In this document: piece after piece, positions 36,401 through 44,232 of the stretch
Numbering within the stretch: the stretch's first letter is position 1
Layout of the letters: the number at the start of each line of letters is the position of its first letter
Assembly (NCBI GenBank): GCA_023442525.1
Contig: JAEZZA010000017.1
Location: forward strand, 364,243-428,242
Length of the DNA stretch: 64,000 bases
From: Bacteroidota bacterium
GTDB lineage: Bacteria; Bacteroidota; Bacteroidia; Bacteroidales; UBA10428
Direction of reading: 5' to 3'
The notes under the pieces: model-generated
What the model was told of the DNA's origin: nothing
Databases searched by the model: none
Seen by the model: the letters and a program-made list of their open reading frames with translations, nothing else
Translations under genes and position numbers: made by a program

Positions 36401-37313
36401 CGCCTACGGCTTCACTGCCTGCCTTATCAAGTCCGCCCCTGCGGGTGGCGGGGCCGAATGTAACATAACCGATATCCTTAATTCGTACAGGTACATTATT
36501 CCTGACTGCAATAACCGATAATTCGAGGTCTTCAAGATTCTTTATATAACCCAGCCCACGGATTATATACTCCACATTATTCAATTCAATGGTCTCAGCA
36601 CCGATATCCAGGTTGCTTTTCCGCACTGCATTCATCACATCCATTATAGTGACATTGAATGCTTTTAATGCCTCCGGATTCAGATCTACCTGGTATTCCT
36701 TAATAAATCCCCCTACAGATGCTACCTCCGAAACTCCTTCGGCGGTTGACAGGCTATATTTGACATAGAAATCCTGAATTGTCCTCAGTTCCTGGGGATC
36801 CCAGCCTCCATTGGGAAGTCCGGTTTGCGGATCTCTTCCCTCCAGTGTATACCAGTAAACCTGACCAAGTGCTGTTGCATCAGGACCCAGTGTCGGCTGC
36901 ACTCCTTCCGGCAACGTCCCCGATGGAAGTGAACTAAGTTTTTCGAGAATCCGCGACCTGCTCCAGTAGAACTCCACATTATCTTTAAAAATAATGTATA
37001 TGAAAGACATACCGAACATCGATGTGCTCCGTATAGATTGCACGCCAGGTATTCCAAGTAGAGCAGTTGTCAAAGGATATGTAACCTGATCCTGAATATC
37101 CCTGGGCGACCTTCCCATCCATTCTGTTGCAACAATTTGCTGGTTTTCACCGATATCCGGAATTGCGTCAACCGGAATCGGATCACGGGGAAGAACTCCT
37201 GAATTCCAGCTGAACGGAGCATAAACAACACCCAGCACGATGAAAGAAATTAATAGTATAAAAGTGATGAGCCGGTTTTCAAGAAAATATTTTACTAAAC
37301 GATTAAATATCAT
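33480..37313 (-). CDS. cusA: CusA/CzcA-family heavy-metal RND pump
   Basis: A 1277-residue inner-membrane RND pump of the heavy-metal (HME) class. The proton-relay helix is visible as IAIGVMVDIGIVDVENI (about 420-440), and the second-half motif FATNDGVIMG near 1180 (in GIATNDGVIMGTY). It is about 200 residues longer than E. coli CusA. Most of the extra length is hydrophobic sequence near 535-710, just after the sixth helix of the first half, and a charged stretch in the second periplasmic part near 780-830. With CusB, a CusC-like channel and HMA/HYC proteins around it, copper or silver export is the likely role; Zn/Co cannot be ruled out. Confidence 0.94.
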   Translation of the reverse strand: MIFNRLVKYFLENRLITFILLISFIVLGVVYAPFSWNSGVLPRDPIPVDAIPDIGENQQIVATEWMGRSPRDIQDQVTYPLTTALLGIPGVQSIRSTSMFGMSFIYIIFKDNVEFYWSRSRILEKLSSLPSGTLPEGVQPTLGPDATALGQVYWYTLEGRDPQTGLPNGGWDPQELRTIQDFYVKYSLSTAEGVSEVASVGGFIKEYQVDLNPEALKAFNVTIMDVMNAVRKSNLDIGAETIELNNVEYIIRGLGYIKNLEDLELSVIAVRNNVPVRIKDIGYVTFGPATRRGGLDKAGSEAVGAVVVARYGSNPMEVINNVKEKIREIEAGLPQKTLPDGSVSKVTIVPFYDRTGLIKETIGTLESALSHEILISIIVIIVLVVNLRASLIVAGLLPLGVLMTFIFMRLFGVDANIVALSGIAIAIGVMVDIGIVDVENILRHLEMPENKGLRGRKLLNVIYDATTEVRAAVVTSIATTIVSFLPVFAMEAAEGKLFKPLAFTKTFALLSAFLLGIIVLPTIVHIFFNIKINREKIRKIVNYVLIAAGIILSIIWHSGLALALSAVGLNNLTGHLWSDRRKEYPSYINIGITVLVAVFFLSMEWLPLGAHNSGFVNFLFVTIIVSLILGALWLMVHFYEPILRWALINKWKFLLLPAVTLFFGILVWQGFDKIFGFAATGLEKTGWKNFRNTSLWQKPSHAFPGTGKEFMPALNEGSFLLMPTSMPHSSIEKNLEYIETLDKRLSAIPEVEIAVGKWGRVNSALDPAPIQMFENTINYRSEYILDEDGHRMRFKVDKDGNYIFKSGRKYNQIAENHKPVIADSLVPDERGDYFRQWRPHIKRPDDIWNEIVKVTNIPGLTSAPKLQPIETRLVMLSTGMRAPMGLKVYGPDLETIENAGLQFEQALKEVPSINHSSVFYDRAVGAPYIEIELNREAMARYGMSINDVQEILQVAVGGMSLTNSVEGRERFPIRVRYARELRDNPEDIKRILVPAMNGVQVPLSEIAEIKYTRGAQMIRSENTFLVGYVIFDKVESMAEVDVVEEATGILKDKIRSGELTLDRGVTFKFAGNYEHQIRATKRLAIVIPVSLIMILLLLFFQFRTITASFIHFSGVFVAFAGGFIMLWLYGQEWFLNFSMAGINMRELFQMHTINLSVAVWVGFIALFGIATNDGVIMGTYIHQVFESRHPTTVHEVREAVVAAGKKRVRPAMMTTAVAVIALLPVLTSTGKGADIMVPMAIPTFGGMIIQVMTIFVVPLFQAIWRESVVKRKGIMNE

Positions 37314-37400
37314 TTTGTTTACAGGAATTTACGAATTAAATAACTTGCCGGAAAATAACAGAGTGGCTGCAGGTACCCGGCCGACAGCCACATCAGAGAA

Positions 37401-37763
37401 TTACTTCTTTCTTTCGTACTTGCAGCAGCCGTGTAACTTATCATAGGCCTTATCATCAGCCCTGTATTTTTCTGTGTCATAACCCACAGCAGCAATTTTC
37501 TTCTGTACTTCATCAACGTTTGCTACGGAAGGATTGTAGACAAGAACCAGACTTTGTTTTTCTGAATCCCATGTGGCCTGATTTACTCCCTTGATCCTGG
37601 CAGCAGTCTCGATGTTCGTTTTACACATACCGCATTTTCCGGAAACAGCTATAGTATCAACTTTCTCCCTTTCTGTAGATTTTGAATGATCATGAACCTG
37701 TGCAAATAATCCGGAACCTGTAAACAATGCTGTAATAACAGCAATAATGATTTTTGTTCTCAT
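37401..37763 (-). CDS. Secreted heavy-metal-associated (HMA) domain protein
   Basis: A 120-residue protein with a signal peptide (about 1-21) and a His/Asp stretch (VHDHS) after it. An HMA fold follows (about 38-105) with the metal-binding C44-G-M-C47 pair (SGKCGMCKTNIE). The tail carries an extra HGCCKYERKK motif with a second Cys pair. It is probably a periplasmic or envelope copper chaperone for the Cus-type pump, since it lies 87 bases upstream of cusA in the same direction. Confidence 0.92.
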   Translation of the reverse strand: MRTKIIIAVITALFTGSGLFAQVHDHSKSTEREKVDTIAVSGKCGMCKTNIETAARIKGVNQATWDSEKQSLVLVYNPSVANVDEVQKKIAAVGYDTEKYRADDKAYDKLHGCCKYERKK

Positions 37764-37839
37764 TTTACTGAAAATTAAAATTTATAAAATAAAATAGGAA
37801 TTGAGAGCTATAAGCTCCACTATGAAAGGCAAGTTATTT

Positions 37840-38244
37840 TCAAATACGGAATACGCAGATTTCCGCAGCATGTACCGCTGAAATCAGTAATTGTCCGGGC
37901 GGACTGTAATCGATCTGCTTGGGTAAAGCAGTAAGTATTGAAGGTGTTACTATTATTTCGGGTGAAAAATTATCATAGTTAAAGAGTTGGCTGTAACGGA
38001 TGTCAGAGGGCGCATAGTCATCACCCACGGTATATACGTGCAGCTCGTCATCACAGCAGCGTGAAGAAATTGTTGTTTCGCTTTCTGGTGACTCTGTATG
38101 ATCCATTCCGCAGGAAGCACTTTTTCCATTAAGCGAAACAATGGTCTTAGCCAGTGTGCCCATGCAGTAATGTGATGCAACAGTGATATTCATACCCGAA
38201 AGTACAAGTAACAGTGCAACTGCTATGGTAGAAATTCGAAACAT
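37840..38244 (-). CDS. HYC_CC_PP family protein
   Basis: A 134-residue protein named for its three signatures, all present: HYC at 25-27, CC at 63-64 and PP at 115-116. A signal-anchor or signal peptide covers about 1-23. It also has SCGMDH (44-49), another Cys-Gly-Met-His metal-like site. The family is restricted to Bacteroidota and occurs by copper or metal efflux genes; function is not known. It is the first gene of the efflux operon, 76 bases before the HMA gene, with a promoter-like pair just upstream. Confidence 0.88.
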   Translation of the reverse strand: MFRISTIAVALLLVLSGMNITVASHYCMGTLAKTIVSLNGKSASCGMDHTESPESETTISSRCCDDELHVYTVGDDYAPSDIRYSQLFNYDNFSPEIIVTPSILTALPKQIDYSPPGQLLISAVHAAEICVFRI

Positions 38245-38272
38245 TTAATAATCAGACAAAAATACTAGGATT

Positions 38273-38302
38273 CAAAATTAAATAAATTTTACGGATTTCA
38301 AA
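38273..38302 (-). promoter_or_regulatory. Promoter candidate for the metal-efflux operon
   Basis: On the minus strand TTTG (38299-38302) is followed after 18 bases by TAATTTTG (38273-38280), matching the Bacteroidota -33/-7 pattern. It would start transcription about 20-25 bases before the HYC_CC_PP start. A second -7-like TATTTTTG lies at 38257-38264. Confidence 0.5.
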
Positions 38303-38390
38303 AGACTATTTCCAGAGCCGGAATATATTACGTATTTGTACCTATGAAGTTTTAGCTTTATTGCCCTGTTCAATATGATATAACCCAAAT

Positions 38391-38398
38391 TAAATTTG
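38391..38398 (+). promoter_or_regulatory. TAnnTTTG match upstream of the phosphate operon
   Basis: TAAATTTG on the plus strand lies 38 bases before the porin start. No good -33 TTTG is seen at the expected distance, so it is a weak candidate. Confidence 0.4.
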
Positions 38399-38436
38399 TA
38401 CATCATACTGTATAAATAAAACCATTAATTAATCTC

Positions 38437-39561
38437 ATGCGAAAATCACTTTTCATTCTTTTAATCATTTGTTCAATTAAATTGAACGCTCAAACAACAA
38501 ATGACATTCTCAACATCCTGGTTGCCAATAATACGGTAACACAGGAGCAGGCCGATTCATTAAGAGCAGATGCTGCCATAAAACAACAGGCAGCAGAATC
38601 GTCTAAAAAGTCGTTTCCAACCACCGCATCACGGTCGATTCAGTTTTCCGGCTTCGCACACATTCGTTACCAGGATTTTGAAGAAAAAAACAGAAAAGAC
38701 GGATTTGATATCCGGAGAGCCAGGTTTGACATGAAAGGAAATCTGACATCCTTTTTTGCATACAGGCTTCAGGCCGATTTCGCCGGAAGTCCTAAGTTAC
38801 TTGACGCTTATGGCGAAATTAAAATAACCGATTATCTGAACATAACGGTTGGCCAGTTCAGAATTCCGTTTTCCCGGGAAAATCTCACCTCGATGAATAA
38901 ATTCGAACTGATCGATCTTTCACAGGCTGTAGATGCATTTACAGCCAGGGGTAAGGATGTCATCGGCAATCATAACGGCAGGGATATTGGAGTGCAGATC
39001 GGAGGTGTACTTGTAAAAAATAAATCATTAAACCTGATCGAATACCGTTTGGGCGTATTCAATGGTTCAGGTATTAATATCGCTGATACAGCAAATTCTG
39101 CCAAAGATATCGCCGCACGGATAATTGTAAATCCTGTCAAAGGATTATCGTTTGGAGCATCATATTATAACGGTTGGGGAAAAGCAATAAAACCCACTTC
39201 CGATTTTATCGGGAAAAGCCAGGCACGGAATCGCATGGGTTTTGAAGCGAGCTATACCACAACCCGTTTTTCAGTTAAATCAGAATACATTATGGGAACC
39301 GACGGTAAAACAGATAAAGCCGGTTGGTATGTACTCGGCGGGTATTATATTGTACCCTCCAAATTACAGGCTGTGGCCAAATTCGATACATTTGATCCCA
39401 ATACCTCCACAGACGACAACGTGACCAACAATTTCGTATTCGGACTCAACTGGAACTTCAATAACTGGTCGCGTATCCAGGCATTTTACACGATCAGAGA
39501 CGAAGAAGGCCAGTCGATAGATAATAACTACCTTTCTATTCAATATCAAATTGGATTCTAA
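38437..39561 (+). CDS. Phosphate-selective porin O/P family protein
   Basis: A 374-residue outer-membrane porin. A signal peptide (about 1-18) is followed by a short helical segment (about 25-55, possible coiled coil) and a long beta-barrel of alternating strands. SIQFSGFAHIRYQDF and FDIRRARFDMKGNL (about 66-100) are typical of the OprO/OprP-like family, and the protein ends in Phe. It lies 18 bases before pstS, so it is probably the outer-membrane entry for phosphate taken up by Pst. Confidence 0.9.
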   Translation: MRKSLFILLIICSIKLNAQTTNDILNILVANNTVTQEQADSLRADAAIKQQAAESSKKSFPTTASRSIQFSGFAHIRYQDFEEKNRKDGFDIRRARFDMKGNLTSFFAYRLQADFAGSPKLLDAYGEIKITDYLNITVGQFRIPFSRENLTSMNKFELIDLSQAVDAFTARGKDVIGNHNGRDIGVQIGGVLVKNKSLNLIEYRLGVFNGSGINIADTANSAKDIAARIIVNPVKGLSFGASYYNGWGKAIKPTSDFIGKSQARNRMGFEASYTTTRFSVKSEYIMGTDGKTDKAGWYVLGGYYIVPSKLQAVAKFDTFDPNTSTDDNVTNNFVFGLNWNFNNWSRIQAFYTIRDEEGQSIDNNYLSIQYQIGF

Positions 39562-39579
39562 CACCTAAAACACCCTATT

Positions 39580-40530
39580 ATGAAAAACCAACCTAAAAAA
39601 CTCCTGATTTGTATTTGTTGTTTCTTTCTGCTATTTCCAAACGGTTCGGCACAGCAAAAACTCTCAGGCCAGATCAGTATTTCAGGAGCTTTTGCATTGT
39701 ATCCCATGGCGGTAAAATGGGCCGAGGAATTCAGAAAAATACATCCCGGCGTGAGGATTGATATTTCTGCAGGAGGTGCCGGCAAAGGCATAGCTGATGT
39801 ACTAAGTAATATGGTAGAGATTGGTATGGTTTCAAGGGAAATCTATGCCGAGGAGATTAAAAAGGGTGCCTATCCGATTGCCGTTACCAAGGACGCCGTT
39901 GTAGCTACCATAAGCGCACAAAATCCTGCCCTGAACGATATATTGGCCAAAGGACTTAAAAAAGATGTCGCCAATAATATCTGGATTACAGGAAAAGTAA
40001 AAACATGGGGACAGGCTTTTTCATCGAAGGTCAACGCTCCCATTCATGTGTATACCCGCTCGGATGCCTGCGGAGCCGCCGAGATGTGGGCCAAATTTTT
40101 TGGAAAGAAGCAGGAAGATTTGCTTGGTGTTGGTGTATTTGGCGATCCTGGTCTTGCCCAGGCCGTTAAAAAAGACCCGCTTGCTATAGGATTTAACAAT
40201 ATCGGTTATGCTTATGATGCGACAACCAGGCAACAGATTAAGGGACTCAGGGTAGTTCCCATCGATCTGAATGGCAATGGCAAAATAGATGCGGATGAGA
40301 ATTTCTATAATTCCATGACTGAGATTATCGCCGCTATAGCATCTGGCAAATACCCTTCACCACCCGCGCGTGACCTTTATTTTGTCACTAAAGGGAATCC
40401 AAAAAACAACAAGGTTCTCACTGCATTTATTTCGTGGGTACTAACCGAGGGACAGAAATACGTGCATGAAGCCGGATATATTGAATTATCCAATGACAAA
40501 ATATCTGAGGAGAAAAAGAAGTTACAGTAA
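39580..40530 (+). CDS. pstS: Phosphate ABC transporter substrate-binding protein
   Basis: A 316-residue periplasmic binding protein with a signal peptide (about 1-25). Phosphate-contact segments are visible: GAFALYPMAVKW (about 35), SAGGAGKGIADVL (about 64-76) and TRSDACGAAEMWAKF (about 155-169). There is no lipobox, so it should be soluble. Its TAA stop shares one base with the pstC ATG (40530), so the two are tightly coupled. Confidence 0.94.
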   Translation: MKNQPKKLLICICCFFLLFPNGSAQQKLSGQISISGAFALYPMAVKWAEEFRKIHPGVRIDISAGGAGKGIADVLSNMVEIGMVSREIYAEEIKKGAYPIAVTKDAVVATISAQNPALNDILAKGLKKDVANNIWITGKVKTWGQAFSSKVNAPIHVYTRSDACGAAEMWAKFFGKKQEDLLGVGVFGDPGLAQAVKKDPLAIGFNNIGYAYDATTRQQIKGLRVVPIDLNGNGKIDADENFYNSMTEIIAAIASGKYPSPPARDLYFVTKGNPKNNKVLTAFISWVLTEGQKYVHEAGYIELSNDKISEEKKKLQ

Positions 40531-41426
40531 TGCACCGGATAAGATATTTTAAAGACAAAACCGCCCGGCATTTTATGCTGGGCGTTAGCGTTTTTGGCAT
40601 TTGTATCCTGATAATTATCGGAATAAGCCTGCTTTTGAAGGCCCTCCCCATTATAAAGGAAAAGAACCTGTGGACCTTATTAACCTCAAGCGATTGGAAA
40701 CCCTTTGCAGGGGAATTTGGCTTTCTTCCTTATATAATGAGCACGTTGTACGTATCGCTGATTGCGATTGCCATTGCATTACCACTATCAATTTTTACAA
40801 GCGTTTACCTGAGTACCTATTCGACAGCCAAAGTGCGAAGGTTCTTTCAGCCCTTCATTGATGTATTATCAGGAATCCCGTCGGTAATTTACGGTGTATG
40901 GGGTACACTAACCATTGTGCCATTCATTGCGAATAAGGTGGCGCCCCGTTTTGTGGAATATTCATCGGGATACACCTTGCTTGCCGGAGGAATCGTATTG
41001 GCCGTAATGATACTTCCCCTGCTTATCAGCATTCTGCTCGAAGTATTTCAGGCCGTACCAAAGGAAATGGCAGATGCTTCGCTACAACTGGGAGCCACAA
41101 AATGGCAGACTGTAAAAAAAGTCATTCTGAAAAAATCATATCCCGGTATCATTGCAGCCGTTGTATTGTCAATATCCAGGGCTTTCGGTGAAACAATAGC
41201 GGTTCTTATGGTTTGCGGTAATTTTGCCCAATTGCCGATCGGATTATTTGATTCGTGCTATCCGCTGCCCGCATTGATCGCAAATAATTATGGCGAAATG
41301 TTGTCGATGCCTTCCTATGAGTCGGCTCTGATGCTCTCAGCCTTTCTGTTGTTCATTATAATATTGATATTTAATGCGGTATCCCGATTCACACTGGTGC
41401 AGATTGAAAATAGATATTCATTATAA
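40530..41426 (+). CDS. pstC: Phosphate ABC transporter permease PstC
   Basis: A 298-residue permease with six membrane helices. The conserved GIPSVIYGVWG (about 113-123) and the EAA-like loop around EMADASLQLGATKWQT (about 181-196) are typical of PstC. It forms the channel with PstA. It precedes pstA by 13 bases. Confidence 0.94.
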   Translation: MHRIRYFKDKTARHFMLGVSVFGICILIIIGISLLLKALPIIKEKNLWTLLTSSDWKPFAGEFGFLPYIMSTLYVSLIAIAIALPLSIFTSVYLSTYSTAKVRRFFQPFIDVLSGIPSVIYGVWGTLTIVPFIANKVAPRFVEYSSGYTLLAGGIVLAVMILPLLISILLEVFQAVPKEMADASLQLGATKWQTVKKVILKKSYPGIIAAVVLSISRAFGETIAVLMVCGNFAQLPIGLFDSCYPLPALIANNYGEMLSMPSYESALMLSAFLLFIIILIFNAVSRFTLVQIENRYSL

Positions 41427-41439
41427 ACCGGTATGCCAA

Positions 41440-42285
41440 ATGAAAGTTAAACTACTGGAAGAAAAAATATTTAAAGGAATAATGATCTTATGCGCCTTTA
41501 CTATAGTAGCAGTTCTGCTATTTATTATCGGCACGATCTTATTAAAGGGCTTGCCTTCGCTTAATCTGGATATGATCACCAAACTTCCGGGCGGAGGTTT
41601 TTACCTGGGTAAAGAAGGAGGAGTCCTGAACGCGATTGTCGGATCGCTTTATATAGTTGGAGGTTCGGTTTTAATTAGCATGATCCTGAGTATTCCGGTT
41701 GTCATGTACATTAATTTTTACCTGAACAAAAAATCCCTTTTTGGCAGTATTGCTCGTTTTTGCTTTGATATTTTGTTTGGAATACCCTCAATAGTTTATG
41801 GAGCATTTGGTTTTGCCTTAATGGTTTACTTCGGCATCCGGGCTTCGCTTTTGGGTGGTATCATTACCGTGGCCATGCTGATCATGCCCATAATGATGCG
41901 TTCGCTCGATGAAGTGGCCAGAATGCTGCCCCGCGATCTTCCGGATGCGCTGTTGTCGCTCGGATCCACCAAACTTGAAATGATCAGGGTAATTCTCAGG
42001 CAAATCATGCCCGGTCTGGTTACATCGGTACTTCTGGCTCTTGGAAGAGGCATTGGCGATGCTGCAACCGTTCTGTTTACTGCCGGATATACCGATAATA
42101 TACCGGCATCGCTTGGCCAGCCGGCAGCAACCCTCCCATTGTCCATATTTTTTCAGCTCGGAAGTCCTGTTGAAGAGGTCCAGAACCGTGCATACGCATC
42201 GGCTGTAATTCTTACCGTCATAATACTGATTCTTAGCTTTTCCGCAAGGTATTTTAGTTCTAAATATTCAAAAAATAAAATATGA
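41440..42285 (+). CDS. pstA: Phosphate ABC transporter permease PstA
   Basis: A 281-residue permease with six membrane helices. I chose the ATG at 41440; a longer frame from 41374 overlaps pstC. FGIPSIVYGAFG (about 109-120) and DALLSLGSTKLEM (about 170-182) are the PstA/PstC signature and EAA loop. The stop overlaps the pstB start (ATGA). Confidence 0.94.
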   Translation: MKVKLLEEKIFKGIMILCAFTIVAVLLFIIGTILLKGLPSLNLDMITKLPGGGFYLGKEGGVLNAIVGSLYIVGGSVLISMILSIPVVMYINFYLNKKSLFGSIARFCFDILFGIPSIVYGAFGFALMVYFGIRASLLGGIITVAMLIMPIMMRSLDEVARMLPRDLPDALLSLGSTKLEMIRVILRQIMPGLVTSVLLALGRGIGDAATVLFTAGYTDNIPASLGQPAATLPLSIFFQLGSPVEEVQNRAYASAVILTVIILILSFSARYFSSKYSKNKI

Positions 42286-43124
42286 ACACTCTAACCAAAA
42301 CTAATATAAAGGACATGCAGGATAATATACTTACGGACCGGTATACGGGTATCCAAAAGACAGGAATACGAAAGTATTCTGTCAAAACCGAGAAATTAAA
42401 CGTTCATATTCATGATCAACATATCCTTAAGGATATTGATCTTCAGATCCCGGATAAAAGCATTACCTGTATAATTGGCCCGTCGGGTTGCGGCAAATCA
42501 ACCTTATTAAAGACGTTTAACAGGATGCACGACGAAACTCCGGAGGTAAAGGTAACGGGCAAAGTATTCGTGGATGGGCAGAACATATATGATAGCGGAA
42601 CCAACGTAATTGAAATACGCCGAAAAATGGGACTGCTCGCACAACGGCCTACTCCCCTGCCCATGTCGATTTATGAAAATGTTGCCTACGGCCCCCGGAT
42701 ACACGGTTTAAAGAAACGAAAGGCTATGCATCAGACAGTAATACAGTATCTCCAATATGTTGGCCTGTGGGACGAGGTTAAGGGTCGTGTACGCACACCG
42801 GCAACCCGCCTTTCCATTGGACAGCAGCAGAGACTTTGCCTGGCGAGAGGTTTGGCTGTTGAACCTGAGTGTATTCTGGGTGATGAGGCTACATCTGCAC
42901 TCGATCCGATATCTACCCGTAAAATCGAAGAGATGTTCCTGAAATTAAAAGAAAAATATACACTGGTACTGGTTACTCATACTCTCAGGCAAGCCAAACG
43001 GATAGCCGATTATATCTTGTTTATGTATATGGGTCAGATTATTGAAGCCGGTCCTACCGAAGAGTTTTTCAATAATCCCAAAAAGCAGCTCACCCGGGAA
43101 TATCTGACAGGAAGCTTTAGTTAG
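42282..43124 (+). CDS. pstB: Phosphate ABC transporter ATPase PstB
   Basis: A 280-residue ATPase. Walker A is GPSGCGKST (about 66-74), the Q-loop region has PTPLPMSIYENVAYGPRIHG, the signature is LSIGQQQR and Walker B is GDEATSALDP. LSIGQ and GDEATSALD are the only changes from the usual PstB forms, and catalytic residues are kept. The N-terminus is about 20 residues longer than E. coli PstB. No phoU follows, unlike the usual pstSCAB-phoU order; the next gene runs the other way. Confidence 0.95.
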   Translation: MNTLTKTNIKDMQDNILTDRYTGIQKTGIRKYSVKTEKLNVHIHDQHILKDIDLQIPDKSITCIIGPSGCGKSTLLKTFNRMHDETPEVKVTGKVFVDGQNIYDSGTNVIEIRRKMGLLAQRPTPLPMSIYENVAYGPRIHGLKKRKAMHQTVIQYLQYVGLWDEVKGRVRTPATRLSIGQQQRLCLARGLAVEPECILGDEATSALDPISTRKIEEMFLKLKEKYTLVLVTHTLRQAKRIADYILFMYMGQIIEAGPTEEFFNNPKKQLTREYLTGSFS

Positions 43125-43139
43125 AATACATAGGCTTAA

Positions 43140-44033
43140 TTAGGATTCCGCAAGCGGATATTGTGAGAATATCTTCATAAAATAGTCGACGTAAGTTTTA
43201 GTAATAGGCAATGATACCTGAACGGGCGTATTGAATCCGATGATAAGCCCTTCTTTTTCTTTGCGAATCATTTTTACATTGTCGATATTCACCATGTACG
43301 ACCTGTGGCAGCGCACCAGGCCGGTATGCGGAAGTTCTGCCTCAATTCGCTTCAGTGTGTTCCGGATAATATATCTGGCAAGTTTATTGTGATCGAGATA
43401 ATGAATAACCACGTAATTGTCGGCCGATTCAAGATAAAGCACATCCTCCCTTTTTATTGAAAATCTAAGTACACCTTTCTCATCCCTGAACGGGATCATC
43501 GCTGAAAGCGCGCTCCGGGATTCACCTGTTTCACTACTGTCAAAAGCCGACCGGTTATTTTCAATTTTCTCCAGCTCGGCATTTTTATCGCGGAATGACA
43601 GATATAGCCATGAAATCACATAGGGAAGCATAATGATAAAAGCAGTGGTACGAATGGTATTTTTCAGGATCAGCGAAAAATCATTTCCCTTAAATACAAA
43701 GTACCGAATGATGGCATAAATAAAAGCAAGAACCACTATCTCGGCAACTATCCATATCCCGTATGTTGAATAAGGCATGGCCTTGCGAATGGTATATAAA
43801 TACATAAGTACCCGGCTCAGAACAATAACAAGCATCCCGATCAGAATTAGAATGCTCGAATAAACAAAGAACATAACCTCACTGATATTTCCTTCGTTGC
43901 GCCATTTCTCGGCACCAAAGGGAAAATAAATATTAATGAATACCAATGCAAAGGCTGCGGTAAACAGGATAAAGTTTACCGTGTTCTTCCGGTTAGTGAG
44001 GTAATCCGGTATGTTTTTTTCCCATGCCAGCAT
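43140..44033 (-). CDS. Membrane-anchored LytTR DNA-binding regulator
   Basis: A 297-residue protein with four hydrophobic segments (about 17-35, 52-72, 88-105, 118-140) and a C-terminal LytTR domain (about 190-290). The domain has the usual strand order, with VLYLESADNYVVIHY and LVRCHRSYMVN. The domain fits DNA binding; the membrane part may sense a signal without a receiver domain. The gene ends 16 bases from pstB on the opposite strand. An inverted repeat lies 37-85 bases upstream of its start, in the spacer to the divergent 44233 gene. Confidence 0.88.
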   Translation of the reverse strand: MLAWEKNIPDYLTNRKNTVNFILFTAAFALVFINIYFPFGAEKWRNEGNISEVMFFVYSSILILIGMLVIVLSRVLMYLYTIRKAMPYSTYGIWIVAEIVVLAFIYAIIRYFVFKGNDFSLILKNTIRTTAFIIMLPYVISWLYLSFRDKNAELEKIENNRSAFDSSETGESRSALSAMIPFRDEKGVLRFSIKREDVLYLESADNYVVIHYLDHNKLARYIIRNTLKRIEAELPHTGLVRCHRSYMVNIDNVKMIRKEKEGLIIGFNTPVQVSLPITKTYVDYFMKIFSQYPLAES

Positions 44034-44069
44034 ACGATTTATTCAGCTTGCATAAATGTACTCAATTTT

Positions 44070-44118
44070 TATGGGGTAAAAATATATCCGATACCCTTAA
44101 GTTATATTTTACCCCATA
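44070..44118. promoter_or_regulatory. Inverted repeat between divergent genes, possible LytTR operator
   Basis: TATGGGGTAAAA (44070-44081) and TTTTACCCCATA (44107-44118) are exact reverse complements, 25 bases apart. A third, similar element TTTTCACCCCTAAAA follows about 10 bases later. All sit between the start of the LytTR gene (44033) and the divergent 44233 gene. Confidence 0.5.
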
Positions 44119-44232
44119 TAATGAATTTTCACCCCTAAAACTATTTCATCATCCCTTGAGATCCCCTGTCATACCTAATTCCCGGAAGTATGTCAAAGTC
44201 TCCATTACTTTGTATTCTATCAGCGAGAACAA

